Below are positions 50,044-59,190 of a stretch of 64,000 nt of DNA, piece by piece. This DNA comes from Porticoccaceae bacterium. GTDB taxonomy: Bacteria > Pseudomonadota > Gammaproteobacteria > Pseudomonadales > Porticoccaceae. Below the pieces are notes generated by a model, which made no database searches, had not been told where the DNA came from, and worked only from the letters and a program-made list of their open reading frames with translations. The DNA lies in the NCBI GenBank assembly GCA_018663035.1, contig JABJEX010000047.1, positions 1-64,000 on the forward strand, read 5' to 3'. The position numbers and the translations under genes were made by a program. Every line of letters begins with the position of its first letter. Position 1 is the first letter of the stretch.

Positions 50044-50859
50044 ATGGCTAACTCAGAAAAACAGATTATTTGTATATACTGGGGCACCAAATATAGTGCT
50101 GACTATGTGAACCGCCTCTATGGCATGGTCGCTCGCAATATCACTTCGCCCTTCAGTTTTACCTGCTTCACCGACAGCAGTGATAACTTTAGACCCGAAA
50201 TTACAGCTGCGCCCCTGCCGGGACTCAGCTTTGACCTACCAAAAACTAAAAAAGGTATCTGGCCGAAATGCCGGCTTTGGAGTGCAGCGCTCGGGGGTCT
50301 AAAAGGGCCGGTATTATTTTTGGATCTGGATTTGGTAGTGACGAGCAATCTAGATGCCTTCTTTGAATATGGCGATCCAGAGGATGTGATTCTGGCGCGT
50401 AACCCTAGCAACCCGCTCGAGAGGCTTGGTCAGACATCGGTTTACCGTTTTCCAGTGGGAAAACTATTGCCACTGCTTGAGGAGTTTTCCAGTTCACCAC
50501 TGGAAATTGCTGAGCGCTACGAATACGAACAGCGCTATGTAACTCGCAATGCTCCTGGCGGTGTTAAATTTTGGCCCAAGTCTTGGGTCCTGCACTTTCG
50601 CCGAAAATGTCGACGAGTTTTTCCGATTAATTATTTCAAAGTCCCAAAGCTGCCCACTGGTTGCAAGATAGTGATATTTCCGGGGGACCTTAACCCTGCA
50701 GGGGCCATTGAGGGTCGCTACCATGAAGACGAGGCACTTCGCACCCCTAGGGAACATATCAAAATGGCATTCAATGGCCAACGCAAGCGTTCATTAGCGG
50801 CACATTTAAGGCATTATATCTTGCCGACAGGCTGGGTTGAGCAGCACTGGAGAGAGTAG
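50044..50859 (+). CDS. GT-A-type glycosyltransferase, paralogue 2
   Basis: A 271-residue paralogue of the upstream gene, 24 bases after it. Shared landmarks in order are YWGTKYSADYVNRLYGMVARN, FLDLDLVVT (DxD-type motif), QTSVYRFPVGK, KFWPKSWVLHF, VIFPGDLNPAGAI and a final GWVEQHW. A basic C-terminal segment (NGQRKRSLAAHLRHY) may touch the membrane. It likely arose by tandem duplication and diverged, and acts on the same type of surface glycan. The linkage and sugar are not known. Confidence 0.75.
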   Translation: MANSEKQIICIYWGTKYSADYVNRLYGMVARNITSPFSFTCFTDSSDNFRPEITAAPLPGLSFDLPKTKKGIWPKCRLWSAALGGLKGPVLFLDLDLVVTSNLDAFFEYGDPEDVILARNPSNPLERLGQTSVYRFPVGKLLPLLEEFSSSPLEIAERYEYEQRYVTRNAPGGVKFWPKSWVLHFRRKCRRVFPINYFKVPKLPTGCKIVIFPGDLNPAGAIEGRYHEDEALRTPREHIKMAFNGQRKRSLAAHLRHYILPTGWVEQHWRE

Positions 50860-50910
50860 TTTTTCAGCGGTATTAACCGAGCTTTGCCCTGCTATTGCTC
50901 GCAGTGAGGT

Positions 50911-51570
50911 TCATTTTCTCTCATAGCCAAAGGCGGCAAAATCCTCACTGTAGATACTGTTGATAATCTGCAGAGACTCGGTACTGATCGCGGGGGGTGG
51001 CTTGATAGCGCCGGTGCTATTAGCACGATTGCTAAAGTCAAAGCCCGTGGCACTGGCAAAGGCCTCCATCTCCTCAGGCCGATCCATTTTGTAGATATTG
51101 AGTCTTGCAGGGTCGGCGCCTAGATCTTTTAAGAACCAATAGTTGGGATGGTTAAGAATCCAATACTGGGGCTGAATATGTTCATCCTGCCAGTAACATT
51201 TTTCTAGCAGTTTGACATAGTCGTCAAAAGAGGTGTTGATCAATGCCTGTTGAATTTCAAGATCGCTATTGTGTTTTAACGAGAGTCCCATGTAAGGAAA
51301 AAAAACACGCTGCGGCTTTTCCCACTTAAAGGGTTTGCCAAGATCTATGTTCTGGGGAATCTTCTGGAATTTGTCTTTATAAAGTGAAATCGCTTTTTGA
51401 TAGGGGTCTCTGACAGTAAAGTGAACCTCTGGGCGACTATATTTAGTCAGCAAGCGAGTCTTGTAGCGTTTGATCTTGGTGAAATTTGGCGTTTTCTTAA
51501 AAGAGGAAAACATTACTTTAAAATTGGTAACCACCAGATTATTGCTGTTATCCACAGTAAAATACGGCAT
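50911..51570 (-). CDS. Sulfotransferase family 2-like protein
   Basis: A 219-residue protein resembling the sulfotransferase-2 group that transfers sulfate from PAPS to carbohydrate. Evidence: the 3'-phosphate-binding motif TVRDPYQKAISLYKDKF (residues 52-68), DEHIQPQYWILNHP in the middle (acceptor/His region) and DRPEEMEAF. The 5'-phosphosulfate loop near residues 15-25 (TNFKVMFSSFKKT) is degenerate, so activity is less certain. No signal peptide. Convergent with the glycosyltransferase pair, which suggests a sulfated surface glycan. The reading frame is complete. Confidence 0.7.
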   Translation of the reverse strand: MPYFTVDNSNNLVVTNFKVMFSSFKKTPNFTKIKRYKTRLLTKYSRPEVHFTVRDPYQKAISLYKDKFQKIPQNIDLGKPFKWEKPQRVFFPYMGLSLKHNSDLEIQQALINTSFDDYVKLLEKCYWQDEHIQPQYWILNHPNYWFLKDLGADPARLNIYKMDRPEEMEAFASATGFDFSNRANSTGAIKPPPAISTESLQIINSIYSEDFAAFGYERK

Positions 51571-51745
51571 TGAGATGCTCTTCTTATAAGAAAACGTTGG
51601 AACAAAATAATATCTTATTATCGATGCAGATAAAAAATAAAATAGCCTTTGCTGGCCGATTGAAGCTATTAATCTGTCAATCGCCCTATGACTTTGCTAA
51701 CTTACTGCACAGGCTCCACAACTCAAACTGCAATCGGTATTGTGA

Positions 51746-53044
51746 ATGACTTTAAGTAGGCTCCTCTACACGACGATCCTCTATTTATTGAGCCCCGTGA
51801 TTATGCTGCGGTTAATGTACCGTGCACTAAAGTCTCCGGCTTATGCCGAACGCTGGGCTGAACGCTTTGGTTGGTATGACTCTATTGATAGCGACAACGT
51901 TATTTGGTTGCATGCGGTTTCTGTCGGCGAGACGCTGGCCGCCGCACCTCTGATAAAAGCCTTACAAAACACCTATCCCGATAGCCGCCTTTTGGTGACC
52001 TGTATGACACCCACAGGGTCCGAACGCATTCAGGCGTTGTTTGGGGACTCTATTGAGCACAGCTATGCACCCTATGATATGCCCCATGCTGTGGCCAGAT
52101 TTTTAGCAGTATTTAAGCCTAAACTGTTAATTGTCATGGAGACCGAGCTCTGGCCAAATACTATAGCTGCCTGTACCAAGCGGCATATTCCGGTAATTCT
52201 AGCTAACGCCAGACTGTCAGAAAAATCTGCTCGGGGCTACGGCAAAATAACCTCTATAGTGAAACCAATGTTGCAGTCAATGACCTCTGTCGTGGCTCAG
52301 CACCCAGATGATGGGGCTAGATTTGCAGCGCTGGGTCTGCCGCCGCAGTCGCTATCTGTCAGTGGCAATATTAAATTTGATCTAAACCTAGACGAGGGGC
52401 TACAGATTCAGGCAGATAAGTTGGCTGCCGAGTGGCGTGGCTTTCAGCAACGTAAGGTTTGGTTGGTAGCCAGCACCCACAGGGGTGAAGACGAAATTGT
52501 ATTGCAGGCCTTCAAAAAAATAGTGGCTGCTATGACAACGCCGCCACTATTAGTGCTAGTACCCAGACATCCAGAGCGCTTTAATCAGGTAGCAGAGCTC
52601 TGCGGAGAGGCCGGTTTCAAAGTTGCTCGGCGCAGCGTTCAGCAGTCTGTAGAGCAGGCAGATATTCTGTTGGGAGATACCATGGGTGAACTCATGAGTT
52701 TCTTTGGCGCCTGCGATGTGGCCTTTGTGGGCGGCAGTTTAGTACCCAATGGCGGTCACAATATGATCGAGCCAGCAGCCTGGGGTGTGCCTATTCTAAG
52801 CGGCCCCCACCTGTTTAATTTTTCTGAGGCCTCAAGGCTACTGATTGAGGGTCGAGCCATGCGAGTTTGCGAAGGCGCCGAGTCTGTGAACCGCGCAGAT
52901 AGCCTAGCCGGTGAATGTATAGAGATATTGCAAAATCAGTCACTAGCGACTGAGATGGGTAATGCCGCGCGCCGAATCGCAGAGGCCAATCGCGGCGCGT
53001 TAAATAAACTCCTTAAAGTTATCGATGATAACCTTAAGGAATAG
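51746..53044 (+). CDS. waaA: Lipid IV-A 3-deoxy-D-manno-octulosonate transferase
   Basis: A 432-residue Kdo transferase (WaaA/KdtA) that attaches Kdo to lipid A. It has an N-terminal membrane anchor (MTLSRLLYTTILYLLSPVIM), WLHAVSVGETLAAAPLI, GT-B domains with WPNTIAACTKRHIPVILANARLS and the C-terminal donor region FVGGSLVPNGGHNMIEPAAWG. It stands at the end of the LPS-core region and converges with tolC. A 13-base inverted repeat sits in its final codons. Confidence 0.96.
   Translation: MTLSRLLYTTILYLLSPVIMLRLMYRALKSPAYAERWAERFGWYDSIDSDNVIWLHAVSVGETLAAAPLIKALQNTYPDSRLLVTCMTPTGSERIQALFGDSIEHSYAPYDMPHAVARFLAVFKPKLLIVMETELWPNTIAACTKRHIPVILANARLSEKSARGYGKITSIVKPMLQSMTSVVAQHPDDGARFAALGLPPQSLSVSGNIKFDLNLDEGLQIQADKLAAEWRGFQQRKVWLVASTHRGEDEIVLQAFKKIVAAMTTPPLLVLVPRHPERFNQVAELCGEAGFKVARRSVQQSVEQADILLGDTMGELMSFFGACDVAFVGGSLVPNGGHNMIEPAAWGVPILSGPHLFNFSEASRLLIEGRAMRVCEGAESVNRADSLAGECIEILQNQSLATEMGNAARRIAEANRGALNKLLKVIDDNLKE
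53011..53039. repeat. Long inverted repeat in the waaA 3' end
   Basis: A 13-base arm (53011-53023) pairs with 53027-53039 with a single mismatch, around a three-base GAT centre. It falls in the last codons of waaA, immediately before the convergent tolC stop. There is no T-run. It may act as an RNA-stability or transcription-collision element; function is inferred. Confidence 0.75.
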
Positions 53045-53049
53045 GCCAA

Positions 53050-54432
53050 TTATTTAGCAATCACCAGCTGAGGGTCTAGCCACGCATTGAGAGCGAACAC
53101 ATCTTCCGGCGACAGTTGGCCGGCGACTTCCTTGAGGCTCATCATCGACAGAATGTAATCGTATCGAGCATTGGCAAAGTTGCGACGGGCTTGGTACAGC
53201 GTGCGCTGCGCCACAAGTACGTCGACAATATTTCTAGTGCCCACCTCATAACCAGCCTGAGTTGCTTCTAGAGCGCTGTTAGCCGAGGTGATTGCCTGCT
53301 TGCGGGCCTTAACTCGCGCCGCATTAGTAATCACCAGTTGGTGTAGCGAGCGAGCAGCCTGAACTGTGTTGCGCTGAGCCGCAGAGAAATTTTCACGAGA
53401 CTGAATAGATCGCTGTTTTGCTTGGCGACGCTGAGCATCTAGACCGCCACCCATCCAGATCGGCATGGTTACGCCGACAGTAACAGAGGTGCCATCCTGA
53501 ATAGCTTCAAAAGCTGAATCATATCTTGTGCCATCCGAGTCCGACTCAAAGTAGCTAGCGCGAGCGGACACCTTGGGTAGTCTTGCAGCGGCAGCAGCCT
53601 TGGCGCGATGGTAGGCTGCATCGCTACCTAATTTGGCAGCCTTGAGTTGAAAGTTGTTATTGATCGCAAAGGTTACCCAGTCCGAATTATCCAAAGGCTC
53701 TGGATTGGAAGCGACAAACTTATCTGTCAGACCCGCTAGCACCTCGTGGCTCTGGCCAGTCAGCACCTCTAGCCCTTCGAAGGCTATATTGAGAGCGCCG
53801 CGTGCTTCTAGACTGTTCACTCTGGCGTCATCGTATGCAGCCTGAGCTTCGTGGACATCAGTGACCGGCAGCAGGCCGACTTCGAAACGCTCTCTGGTTT
53901 GCTCAAGCTGTCGCTGGATAGCGCGTTCCTCGGCCTTGCGAGTTTCCATATTGTCGTAGGCTCGCAGCACGTTGAGGTACGCTTGGCTAACGCGAATAAT
54001 GAGAGACTGCTGGTCAGCAGAAAACTGTGCCTGAGCGCTTTTGCTTAACGCCTTGCCTGACTGAAAGTTATACCAGGATGGCATATCAAAGATCGCTTGG
54101 CTGAGAGACACATTATAAGAAGTGCCGGTGCTATCGATCAGGCCCTGGCTCACTGAGGACAGAGTCTGCCCTTCAATAATAAAAATTGAACGGGAGTCGT
54201 CGTTGGTCTCGGACTCTCTGTACTCTCCGGAAGCAGAAAGCTGCGGTAATAGCGCAGCGCGGCTGATATTTTTGGCTTCGCGCTCAGCATTAAAGCTGGC
54301 TTTAGCTGCTCGCAATACAGGGTCGTTTTGTAAGGCACTTTGATAGATATCTTTGAGGGAATCAGCCCAGCTGATCTGTGCAGCTAACAGCGTCGTACCA
54401 ACTGCGAATAGGCCCTGTTTAACCAAGCGCAT
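53050..54432 (-). CDS. tolC: TolC family outer-membrane channel
   Basis: A 460-residue TolC-type outer-membrane channel. It starts at the ATG at 54430-54432, preceded by GGAGAG, with a signal peptide (MRLVKQGLFAVGTTLLAAQISWA); an in-frame ATG 18 codons upstream is not needed. The protein has the typical two-fold repeat of helical/barrel segments (e.g. SLKDIYQSALQNDPVL and NISRAALLPQLSASGEYR in the first, ...VLVAQRTLYQARRNFANARYDYI in the second). It exports drugs and proteins with inner-membrane partners. Position next to waaA and nudF follows Pseudomonas. Confidence 0.93.
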   Translation of the reverse strand: MRLVKQGLFAVGTTLLAAQISWADSLKDIYQSALQNDPVLRAAKASFNAEREAKNISRAALLPQLSASGEYRESETNDDSRSIFIIEGQTLSSVSQGLIDSTGTSYNVSLSQAIFDMPSWYNFQSGKALSKSAQAQFSADQQSLIIRVSQAYLNVLRAYDNMETRKAEERAIQRQLEQTRERFEVGLLPVTDVHEAQAAYDDARVNSLEARGALNIAFEGLEVLTGQSHEVLAGLTDKFVASNPEPLDNSDWVTFAINNNFQLKAAKLGSDAAYHRAKAAAAARLPKVSARASYFESDSDGTRYDSAFEAIQDGTSVTVGVTMPIWMGGGLDAQRRQAKQRSIQSRENFSAAQRNTVQAARSLHQLVITNAARVKARKQAITSANSALEATQAGYEVGTRNIVDVLVAQRTLYQARRNFANARYDYILSMMSLKEVAGQLSPEDVFALNAWLDPQLVIAK

Positions 54433-54661
54433 AAACTCTCCATCTATTATGTTGTCGGGGAAGCTCCATCTCTGGGCTTCCAGCATTATATTTAGTTACA
54501 AAACTCCCGAGCATTCTAGCAGAAATGCTTGGTTGGGATAATAAATTTGGCTTTAACAGATCACCAACTTGGTAAGACGTTGCAGCTCATCAAAGCGTTG
54601 ACCTGCAGTGTAATAAGTTATTAAGTGACCAGGGCCATTAATTACGGATAAGCCTCGAAAA

Positions 54662-55288
54662 ATGATTAAAAAACATCGATATAGTCGTCAAGACTATGTA
54701 ATTGATTCGCGAGAAACTATGTTTCAAGGCTTCTTTCGGATCAGTAAATTAATTCTGCGCCATCGTCTATTTGCTGGCGATTGGAGTCAGCCGATTAGTC
54801 GCGAGTTATTTGAGCGCGGAGAAGCGGTTGGCGTACTATTATTCGATCCTGACCATCATCTGGTTGGGCTGGTGGAGCAATTTCGGGTCGGAGCTCTCAA
54901 TGAGCAGCATGGGCCCTGGCAGTATGAGGTGGTTGCTGGAATGGTAGAGCCTGGCGAGACACCGACGCAGGTCGCACTCAGAGAGCTCAAAGAAGAGGCT
55001 GGTGTGGATCTGACCCAGCTAATCCCCATTTGCAATTATCTCGTGAGTGCCGGAGGTACAGATGAAAAGATGCATATGTTCTGTGGCCTGTGCAATCTTC
55101 AAGAGCAGGGCGGTATCTTTGGTGTTGAGGGCGAAGCAGAGGACATTTTGTTCGAGGTATGGACCTACGCAGACGTTTTGAAGGCTCAAGCTGAGGGGCT
55201 ATTTAACAGCGCCGCCGCAACAATTGCGTTACAGTGGCTGCAACTAAATATAGAAAATTTAACCAACATCTCTGCCCGCAAAGACTAA
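54662..55288 (+). CDS. nudF: ADP-ribose pyrophosphatase NudF
   Basis: A 208-residue Nudix hydrolase cleaving ADP-ribose to AMP and ribose phosphate. The Nudix box GMVEPGETPTQVALRELKEEAG is intact (about residues 97-118), and the preceding EQFRVGAL and the following YLVSAGGTDEKMHMFCG fit the ADPRase branch. It is divergent from tolC and is the first of the nudF-DUF1249-cpdA-yqiA-parE-parC series. Confidence 0.95.
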   Translation: MIKKHRYSRQDYVIDSRETMFQGFFRISKLILRHRLFAGDWSQPISRELFERGEAVGVLLFDPDHHLVGLVEQFRVGALNEQHGPWQYEVVAGMVEPGETPTQVALRELKEEAGVDLTQLIPICNYLVSAGGTDEKMHMFCGLCNLQEQGGIFGVEGEAEDILFEVWTYADVLKAQAEGLFNSAAATIALQWLQLNIENLTNISARKD

Positions 55289-55349
55289 AATAGAGGTAGC
55301 GTCCCAGTAAAAGTAAGCTGGACTAGATTGAACAAATGGCAACCATAAA

Positions 55350-55799
55350 GTGACTCGTATGTCGGTGTTAGAAACCAGAAAACGGCAGTTGGACTTAGCG
55401 CGCTTGCACGAGGAGTGCGAGTTCAATTATCAGCGCTTGCACCGGGTAGTTCCCGAGGCCTTAGCCCTCGGCGCGCGCTTTGATTTGCATTATCGAGACC
55501 AACCGGATTCTGGTATCAGGCTAGAGGTTATCGAGGTCACTAAATACACCAGCACTGTTCTTATTGTCGCCGATCGGGCCGGCCCCCATTGGTTACCAAA
55601 GATTGAAATTAAGGTTCGAGTTTATCGCGACGCTAAAATGGCCGAGGTTGTTGAGTGGTGCAGCGACAGGACTATTCCCTGGGCGCTGTCCGAAAATAAG
55701 GGTATGCAGTCAAGAGATGAGAAACTGCAGTGGAATATGTTTCTAAGCGAACTGTTGGTCTTTGGCCTGAGGTCGGGTCTTGTGGGAGCAGATGCTTAG
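55350..55799 (+). CDS. DUF1249 family protein (YqiB-like)
   Basis: A 149-residue DUF1249 protein. Conserved elements include ARLHEECEFNYQRLHRVVP, HYRDQPDSGIRLEVIEVTKYTSTV and the C-terminal WNMFLSELLVFGLRSG. In E. coli the homologue YqiB lies beside nudF and cpdA; its function is unknown. It starts with GTG 55350 (or ATG 55359 three codons later). It ends six bases before cpdA. Confidence 0.85.
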   Translation: MTRMSVLETRKRQLDLARLHEECEFNYQRLHRVVPEALALGARFDLHYRDQPDSGIRLEVIEVTKYTSTVLIVADRAGPHWLPKIEIKVRVYRDAKMAEVVEWCSDRTIPWALSENKGMQSRDEKLQWNMFLSELLVFGLRSGLVGADA

Positions 55800-55804
55800 A
55801 TTTT

Positions 55805-56590
55805 ATGGCCAGCATTTCTCTCACTCAAATCACCGATCTTCATCTGGGCGATCACAGCGAATTCAGACTTGGTGGTGTACCCACCTTAGCGAGTTTTGAA
55901 GCAGTATTGCGAGCTGTGGAGGAGCAGGGTCGCGGCGCAGACAGGTTGCTGTTGACAGGTGATCTTGCCAGCGACTGCCAGCCGCATGCTTATCAACAAC
56001 TTAATCGGATACTGCGCCATCAGCAAAAGCAGGCAATCTGGCTGCCCGGCAATCATGATGATCCTGCACTGATGAGAGAACACCTAGTGGACTACCCGCC
56101 AACACCCTATGTGGAGTTGGGTTGCTGGGGGATCCTGACCCTAGACAGCTCAGTGCCTGATCAGCCTGGCGGTCATATTGCGGAGGTACAGTTGCAGCAG
56201 GTTCAGCGGAGCCTCAAAGCCCTAGAAGATAAATTTATCCTTGTTGCCATGCACCACAGCCCGGTCCCTGTTGGCTGCGCCTGGCTGGATAGGCAACAAA
56301 TTGACAATCAACAGCAGCTCTATCAGCTGTTGCAAAGTCAGTCCAACATCAAGGCCGTAGTTACTGGCCATGTGCATCAACAGTTCGAGGGATACTGGGG
56401 CAACCTGCCAATTTACTGCACCCCGTCAAGCTGTGTGCAATTTAAGCAACAGAGTTTTGATTTTGCTCTTTCAGAGCAGCCCCCAGCCTATCGCTGGTTC
56501 AATTTACATGACGATGGCAGCCTGGAGACCGATGTGACTTTTGTCGAGAATTTTACACCGCGCCCAGATCCCAATAGCGCAAGTTATTAA
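55805..56590 (+). CDS. cpdA: 3',5'-cyclic-AMP phosphodiesterase CpdA
   Basis: A 261-residue metallophosphoesterase hydrolysing cAMP. It starts MASISLTQITDLHL at ATG 55805; an earlier in-frame ATG at 55730 lies within the DUF1249 gene and is rejected. Metal motifs: DLHLGDH, LLTGDLASDC, LPGNHDDP, MHHSPVPVG and VTGHVHQQ. It controls the cAMP level for the Crp/Vfr regulator. Same order as Pseudomonas and E. coli. Confidence 0.94.
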   Translation: MASISLTQITDLHLGDHSEFRLGGVPTLASFEAVLRAVEEQGRGADRLLLTGDLASDCQPHAYQQLNRILRHQQKQAIWLPGNHDDPALMREHLVDYPPTPYVELGCWGILTLDSSVPDQPGGHIAEVQLQQVQRSLKALEDKFILVAMHHSPVPVGCAWLDRQQIDNQQQLYQLLQSQSNIKAVVTGHVHQQFEGYWGNLPIYCTPSSCVQFKQQSFDFALSEQPPAYRWFNLHDDGSLETDVTFVENFTPRPDPNSASY

Positions 56591-56603
56591 GCAAAATCAG
56601 TCG

Positions 56604-56631
56604 CTGACAACACCTCAGCTTTGGCTATAAT
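56604..56631 (+). promoter_or_regulatory. Candidate promoter for yqiA-parE-parC
   Basis: CTGACA (56604-56609), a 16-base spacer and the consensus TATAAT (56626-56631). It lies 28 bases before the yqiA ATG, and a short CCTG/CAGG hairpin follows the likely start site. Confidence 0.5.
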
Positions 56632-56658
56632 GGAGCCTGTTTTTCAGGTTAGCTAACT

Positions 56659-57234
56659 ATGCCAATGCTGCTCTATCTCCATGGGTTTAACAGCTCACCT
56701 CAGTCTAAAAAGGCTCTGCAAACTCAGCATTGGTTTGCTGCTAATGCGCCTGAAATAAAGTTTATATGCCCTGCGCTGCCGCCATTTGCGAACAGCGCGA
56801 TGCAAATGCTGAAAGCTCTGGTTGAGGCGCAGCTGCCAGAGCCGGTTTATTTAGTGGGTAGCTCTATGGGCGGTTTTTTTGCCACCTGCCTCGCCGAAAA
56901 ATATGATTTGCGCGCTGTGCTGATTAATCCGGCGGTAAGTCCGGGCCGAGGCCTCCACAGTTGGCTGGGCGAGAATAGCAACTACATGACCGGCGAAAAA
57001 TGGACGTTTACATCTCAGCATATAGAGGAATACCTGGCCTTGGATCCCAGGGAGATAAAAAACAAAAATAACTACAGAGTACTCTTGCAAACTGGTGACG
57101 AAGTGCTTGACTATCGAGACGCACAGGCGCGCTACAAGGGATGTGATATTGTCACTGAACAGCAGGGTGACCACAGTTTTATAAATTATCATCAGCACCT
57201 GACGGCAATACATCAATTTTTGATTGCCCTGTAA
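56659..57234 (+). CDS. yqiA: YqiA-family esterase
   Basis: A 191-residue alpha/beta-hydrolase of the YqiA type. The nucleophile is Ser69 in LVGSSMGGF (GxSxG), with the start LLYLHGFNSSPQSKKA, the Asp region LLQTGDEVLDYRDAQ and the terminal His in QQGDHSFIN. E. coli YqiA hydrolyses acyl-CoA and other esters. It lies just before parE, as in E. coli and Pseudomonas. Confidence 0.9.
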   Translation: MPMLLYLHGFNSSPQSKKALQTQHWFAANAPEIKFICPALPPFANSAMQMLKALVEAQLPEPVYLVGSSMGGFFATCLAEKYDLRAVLINPAVSPGRGLHSWLGENSNYMTGEKWTFTSQHIEEYLALDPREIKNKNNYRVLLQTGDEVLDYRDAQARYKGCDIVTEQQGDHSFINYHQHLTAIHQFLIAL

Positions 57235-57267
57235 AAATGCCACTAACTAAATTGACCAAAAGAGCTA

Positions 57268-59160
57268 ATGAGCAACTACAACGCAAAAGACATTGAAGTT
57301 CTAACTGGATTGGATCCGGTGCGGAAGCGCCCTGGAATGTACACGGATACCAGTCGCCCAAATCATCTCGCCCAAGAGGTTATAGACAACAGTGTCGACG
57401 AGGCACTGGCCGGACATGCTAGCCGCATTGATGTGACACTGCACAAAGATGGCTCGCTGTCTGTCTGTGACGATGGCCGCGGCATGCCCGTTGATATTCA
57501 TCCTGAACAGGGGCTGCCGGGAGTAGAGGTAATTCTCTCTACGCTGCATGCAGGTGGTAAATTTTCCAATGATAGCTATCAGTTCTCCGGTGGTCTGCAC
57601 GGTGTTGGTGTATCGGTAGTTAACGCCCTGTCCAGCAAGCTGGATCTTATTGTTAAACGAGACGGCAAGGTGCATCAAATGATGTTTGCCGGCGGTGATA
57701 AAACCTCTGATCTGGCAGTGATTGACAGCTGCGGTCAGCGCAATACTGGTACTATTCTTCGGTTTTGGCCCGATGCATCCTACTTCGACTCGGTAAAGTT
57801 TAGCCTCTCAAGATTACGCCATGTACTGCGAGCTAAAGCGGTACTCTGTGGCGGCCTAACCATGAGCTTTCACGACGAGAATAGCGGTGAGAGTGACGAG
57901 TGGTTCTATGAAGATGGCTTAAAGGACTATCTAGCCGGCGCCCTTCACGGTTGGGAAGTACTGCCTGCGGACCCTTTTATTGGCAGCTTCACCTCCGAAA
58001 ATGAAGCGGCAGACTGGGCTGTTCAATGGCTGCCTGAGGGAGGTGAACTGGTACAGGAAAGCTATGTCAACTTGATTCCAACACCCCAGGGCGGTACCCA
58101 TGTGAACGGTCTGCGCACCGGTTTGCTGGAGGCTATTCGCGAGTTTTGTGAATTCAGGAATTTGCTGCCCCGTGGTATTAAGTTAGCGCCAGATGACATT
58201 TGGGATCGCTGTAGTTTTGTGCTGTCATCTAAACTGGCTGACCCGCAGTTTTCTGGACAGACCAAAGATCGACTGTCTTCCCGTGAAGTTGCTGCTTTTG
58301 TCTCAGGGGTGGTTAAAGATGCCTTTAGCCTGTGGCTTAACCAGCATACCGAAGAGGCAGAGAAACTCGCAGAACTCTGCATTATGAACGCCCAGCGCCG
58401 CATGCGTGCAAGCAAAAAGGTGGTGCGCAAAAAGATCACTCAGGGCCCGGCTTTACCAGGAAAGTTAGCGGACTGCTCCAGTGGCGAGCCAGAGCGCAGC
58501 GAAATATTCTTGGTGGAGGGTGATTCTGCAGGGGGGTCGGCAAAACAGGCCCGCAACAGAGAGCATCAGGCAATCATGGCTCTGCGCGGTAAAATTTTAA
58601 ATACCTGGGAAGTGGATTCGCAGGAAATTCTCGCCTCTCAAGAGGTTCATGATATCTCCGTGGCGCTGGGGGTGGATCCAGGTGTAGAGTCCATAGAGTC
58701 TCTGCGCTATCACAAGATTTGTATTCTTGCCGATGCCGACTCTGACGGGCTGCACATAGCCACGCTCCTGTGCGCTCTTTTCGTTCGCCATTTTCGACCT
58801 CTAGTCAGTGCTGGACATGTCTACGTTGCTATGCCGCCGCTGTTTAGAATAGATGTCGGAAAAGAAGTTTATTACGCCCTAGACGAGGCCGAGCGGCAGG
58901 GTATTCTCGATCGCATTCAGGCTGAGGGCAAACGAGGCAAGGTCAATGTACAACGTTTTAAAGGTCTGGGTGAGATGAACCCACTTCAGTTGAGGGAAAC
59001 TACTATGGATCCCGACACTAGAAGACTGGTACAGCTGACTTTGGAGCCCGGCGATGACACTAACAGTATGCTCGATATGCTGCTTGCCAAAAAACGTGCC
59101 TCAGATCGACGTGCCTGGTTAGAGACCAAGGGTAATCTTACCGATGCAGCCAATCTTTAA
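57268..59160 (+). CDS. parE: DNA topoisomerase IV subunit B
   Basis: A 630-residue ParE, the ATPase subunit of topoisomerase IV that decatenates replicated chromosomes. GHKL ATPase motifs: EVIDNSVDEALAG, DGRGMPVDIHPE, GGLHGVGVSVVNALS, and QTKDRLSSREV; the TOPRIM part has EGDSAGGSAKQARNREHQAIMALRGKILN (in pieces) and ILADADSDGLHI. The start at ATG 57268 fits the family, and length is 630. It is followed by parC 30 bases later, a direct parE-parC pair. Confidence 0.97.
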   Translation: MSNYNAKDIEVLTGLDPVRKRPGMYTDTSRPNHLAQEVIDNSVDEALAGHASRIDVTLHKDGSLSVCDDGRGMPVDIHPEQGLPGVEVILSTLHAGGKFSNDSYQFSGGLHGVGVSVVNALSSKLDLIVKRDGKVHQMMFAGGDKTSDLAVIDSCGQRNTGTILRFWPDASYFDSVKFSLSRLRHVLRAKAVLCGGLTMSFHDENSGESDEWFYEDGLKDYLAGALHGWEVLPADPFIGSFTSENEAADWAVQWLPEGGELVQESYVNLIPTPQGGTHVNGLRTGLLEAIREFCEFRNLLPRGIKLAPDDIWDRCSFVLSSKLADPQFSGQTKDRLSSREVAAFVSGVVKDAFSLWLNQHTEEAEKLAELCIMNAQRRMRASKKVVRKKITQGPALPGKLADCSSGEPERSEIFLVEGDSAGGSAKQARNREHQAIMALRGKILNTWEVDSQEILASQEVHDISVALGVDPGVESIESLRYHKICILADADSDGLHIATLLCALFVRHFRPLVSAGHVYVAMPPLFRIDVGKEVYYALDEAERQGILDRIQAEGKRGKVNVQRFKGLGEMNPLQLRETTMDPDTRRLVQLTLEPGDDTNSMLDMLLAKKRASDRRAWLETKGNLTDAANL

Positions 59161-59190
59161 ACTGAATTTAAGTTAGGAATAGGAAAAACG

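Noticed and set aside
51548-51556. Perfect DnaA box TTATCCACA
   Set aside because: It is isolated, lies in the coding start of the sulfotransferase-like gene and has no neighbouring boxes or AT-rich unwinding region, so it is not evidence of an origin.
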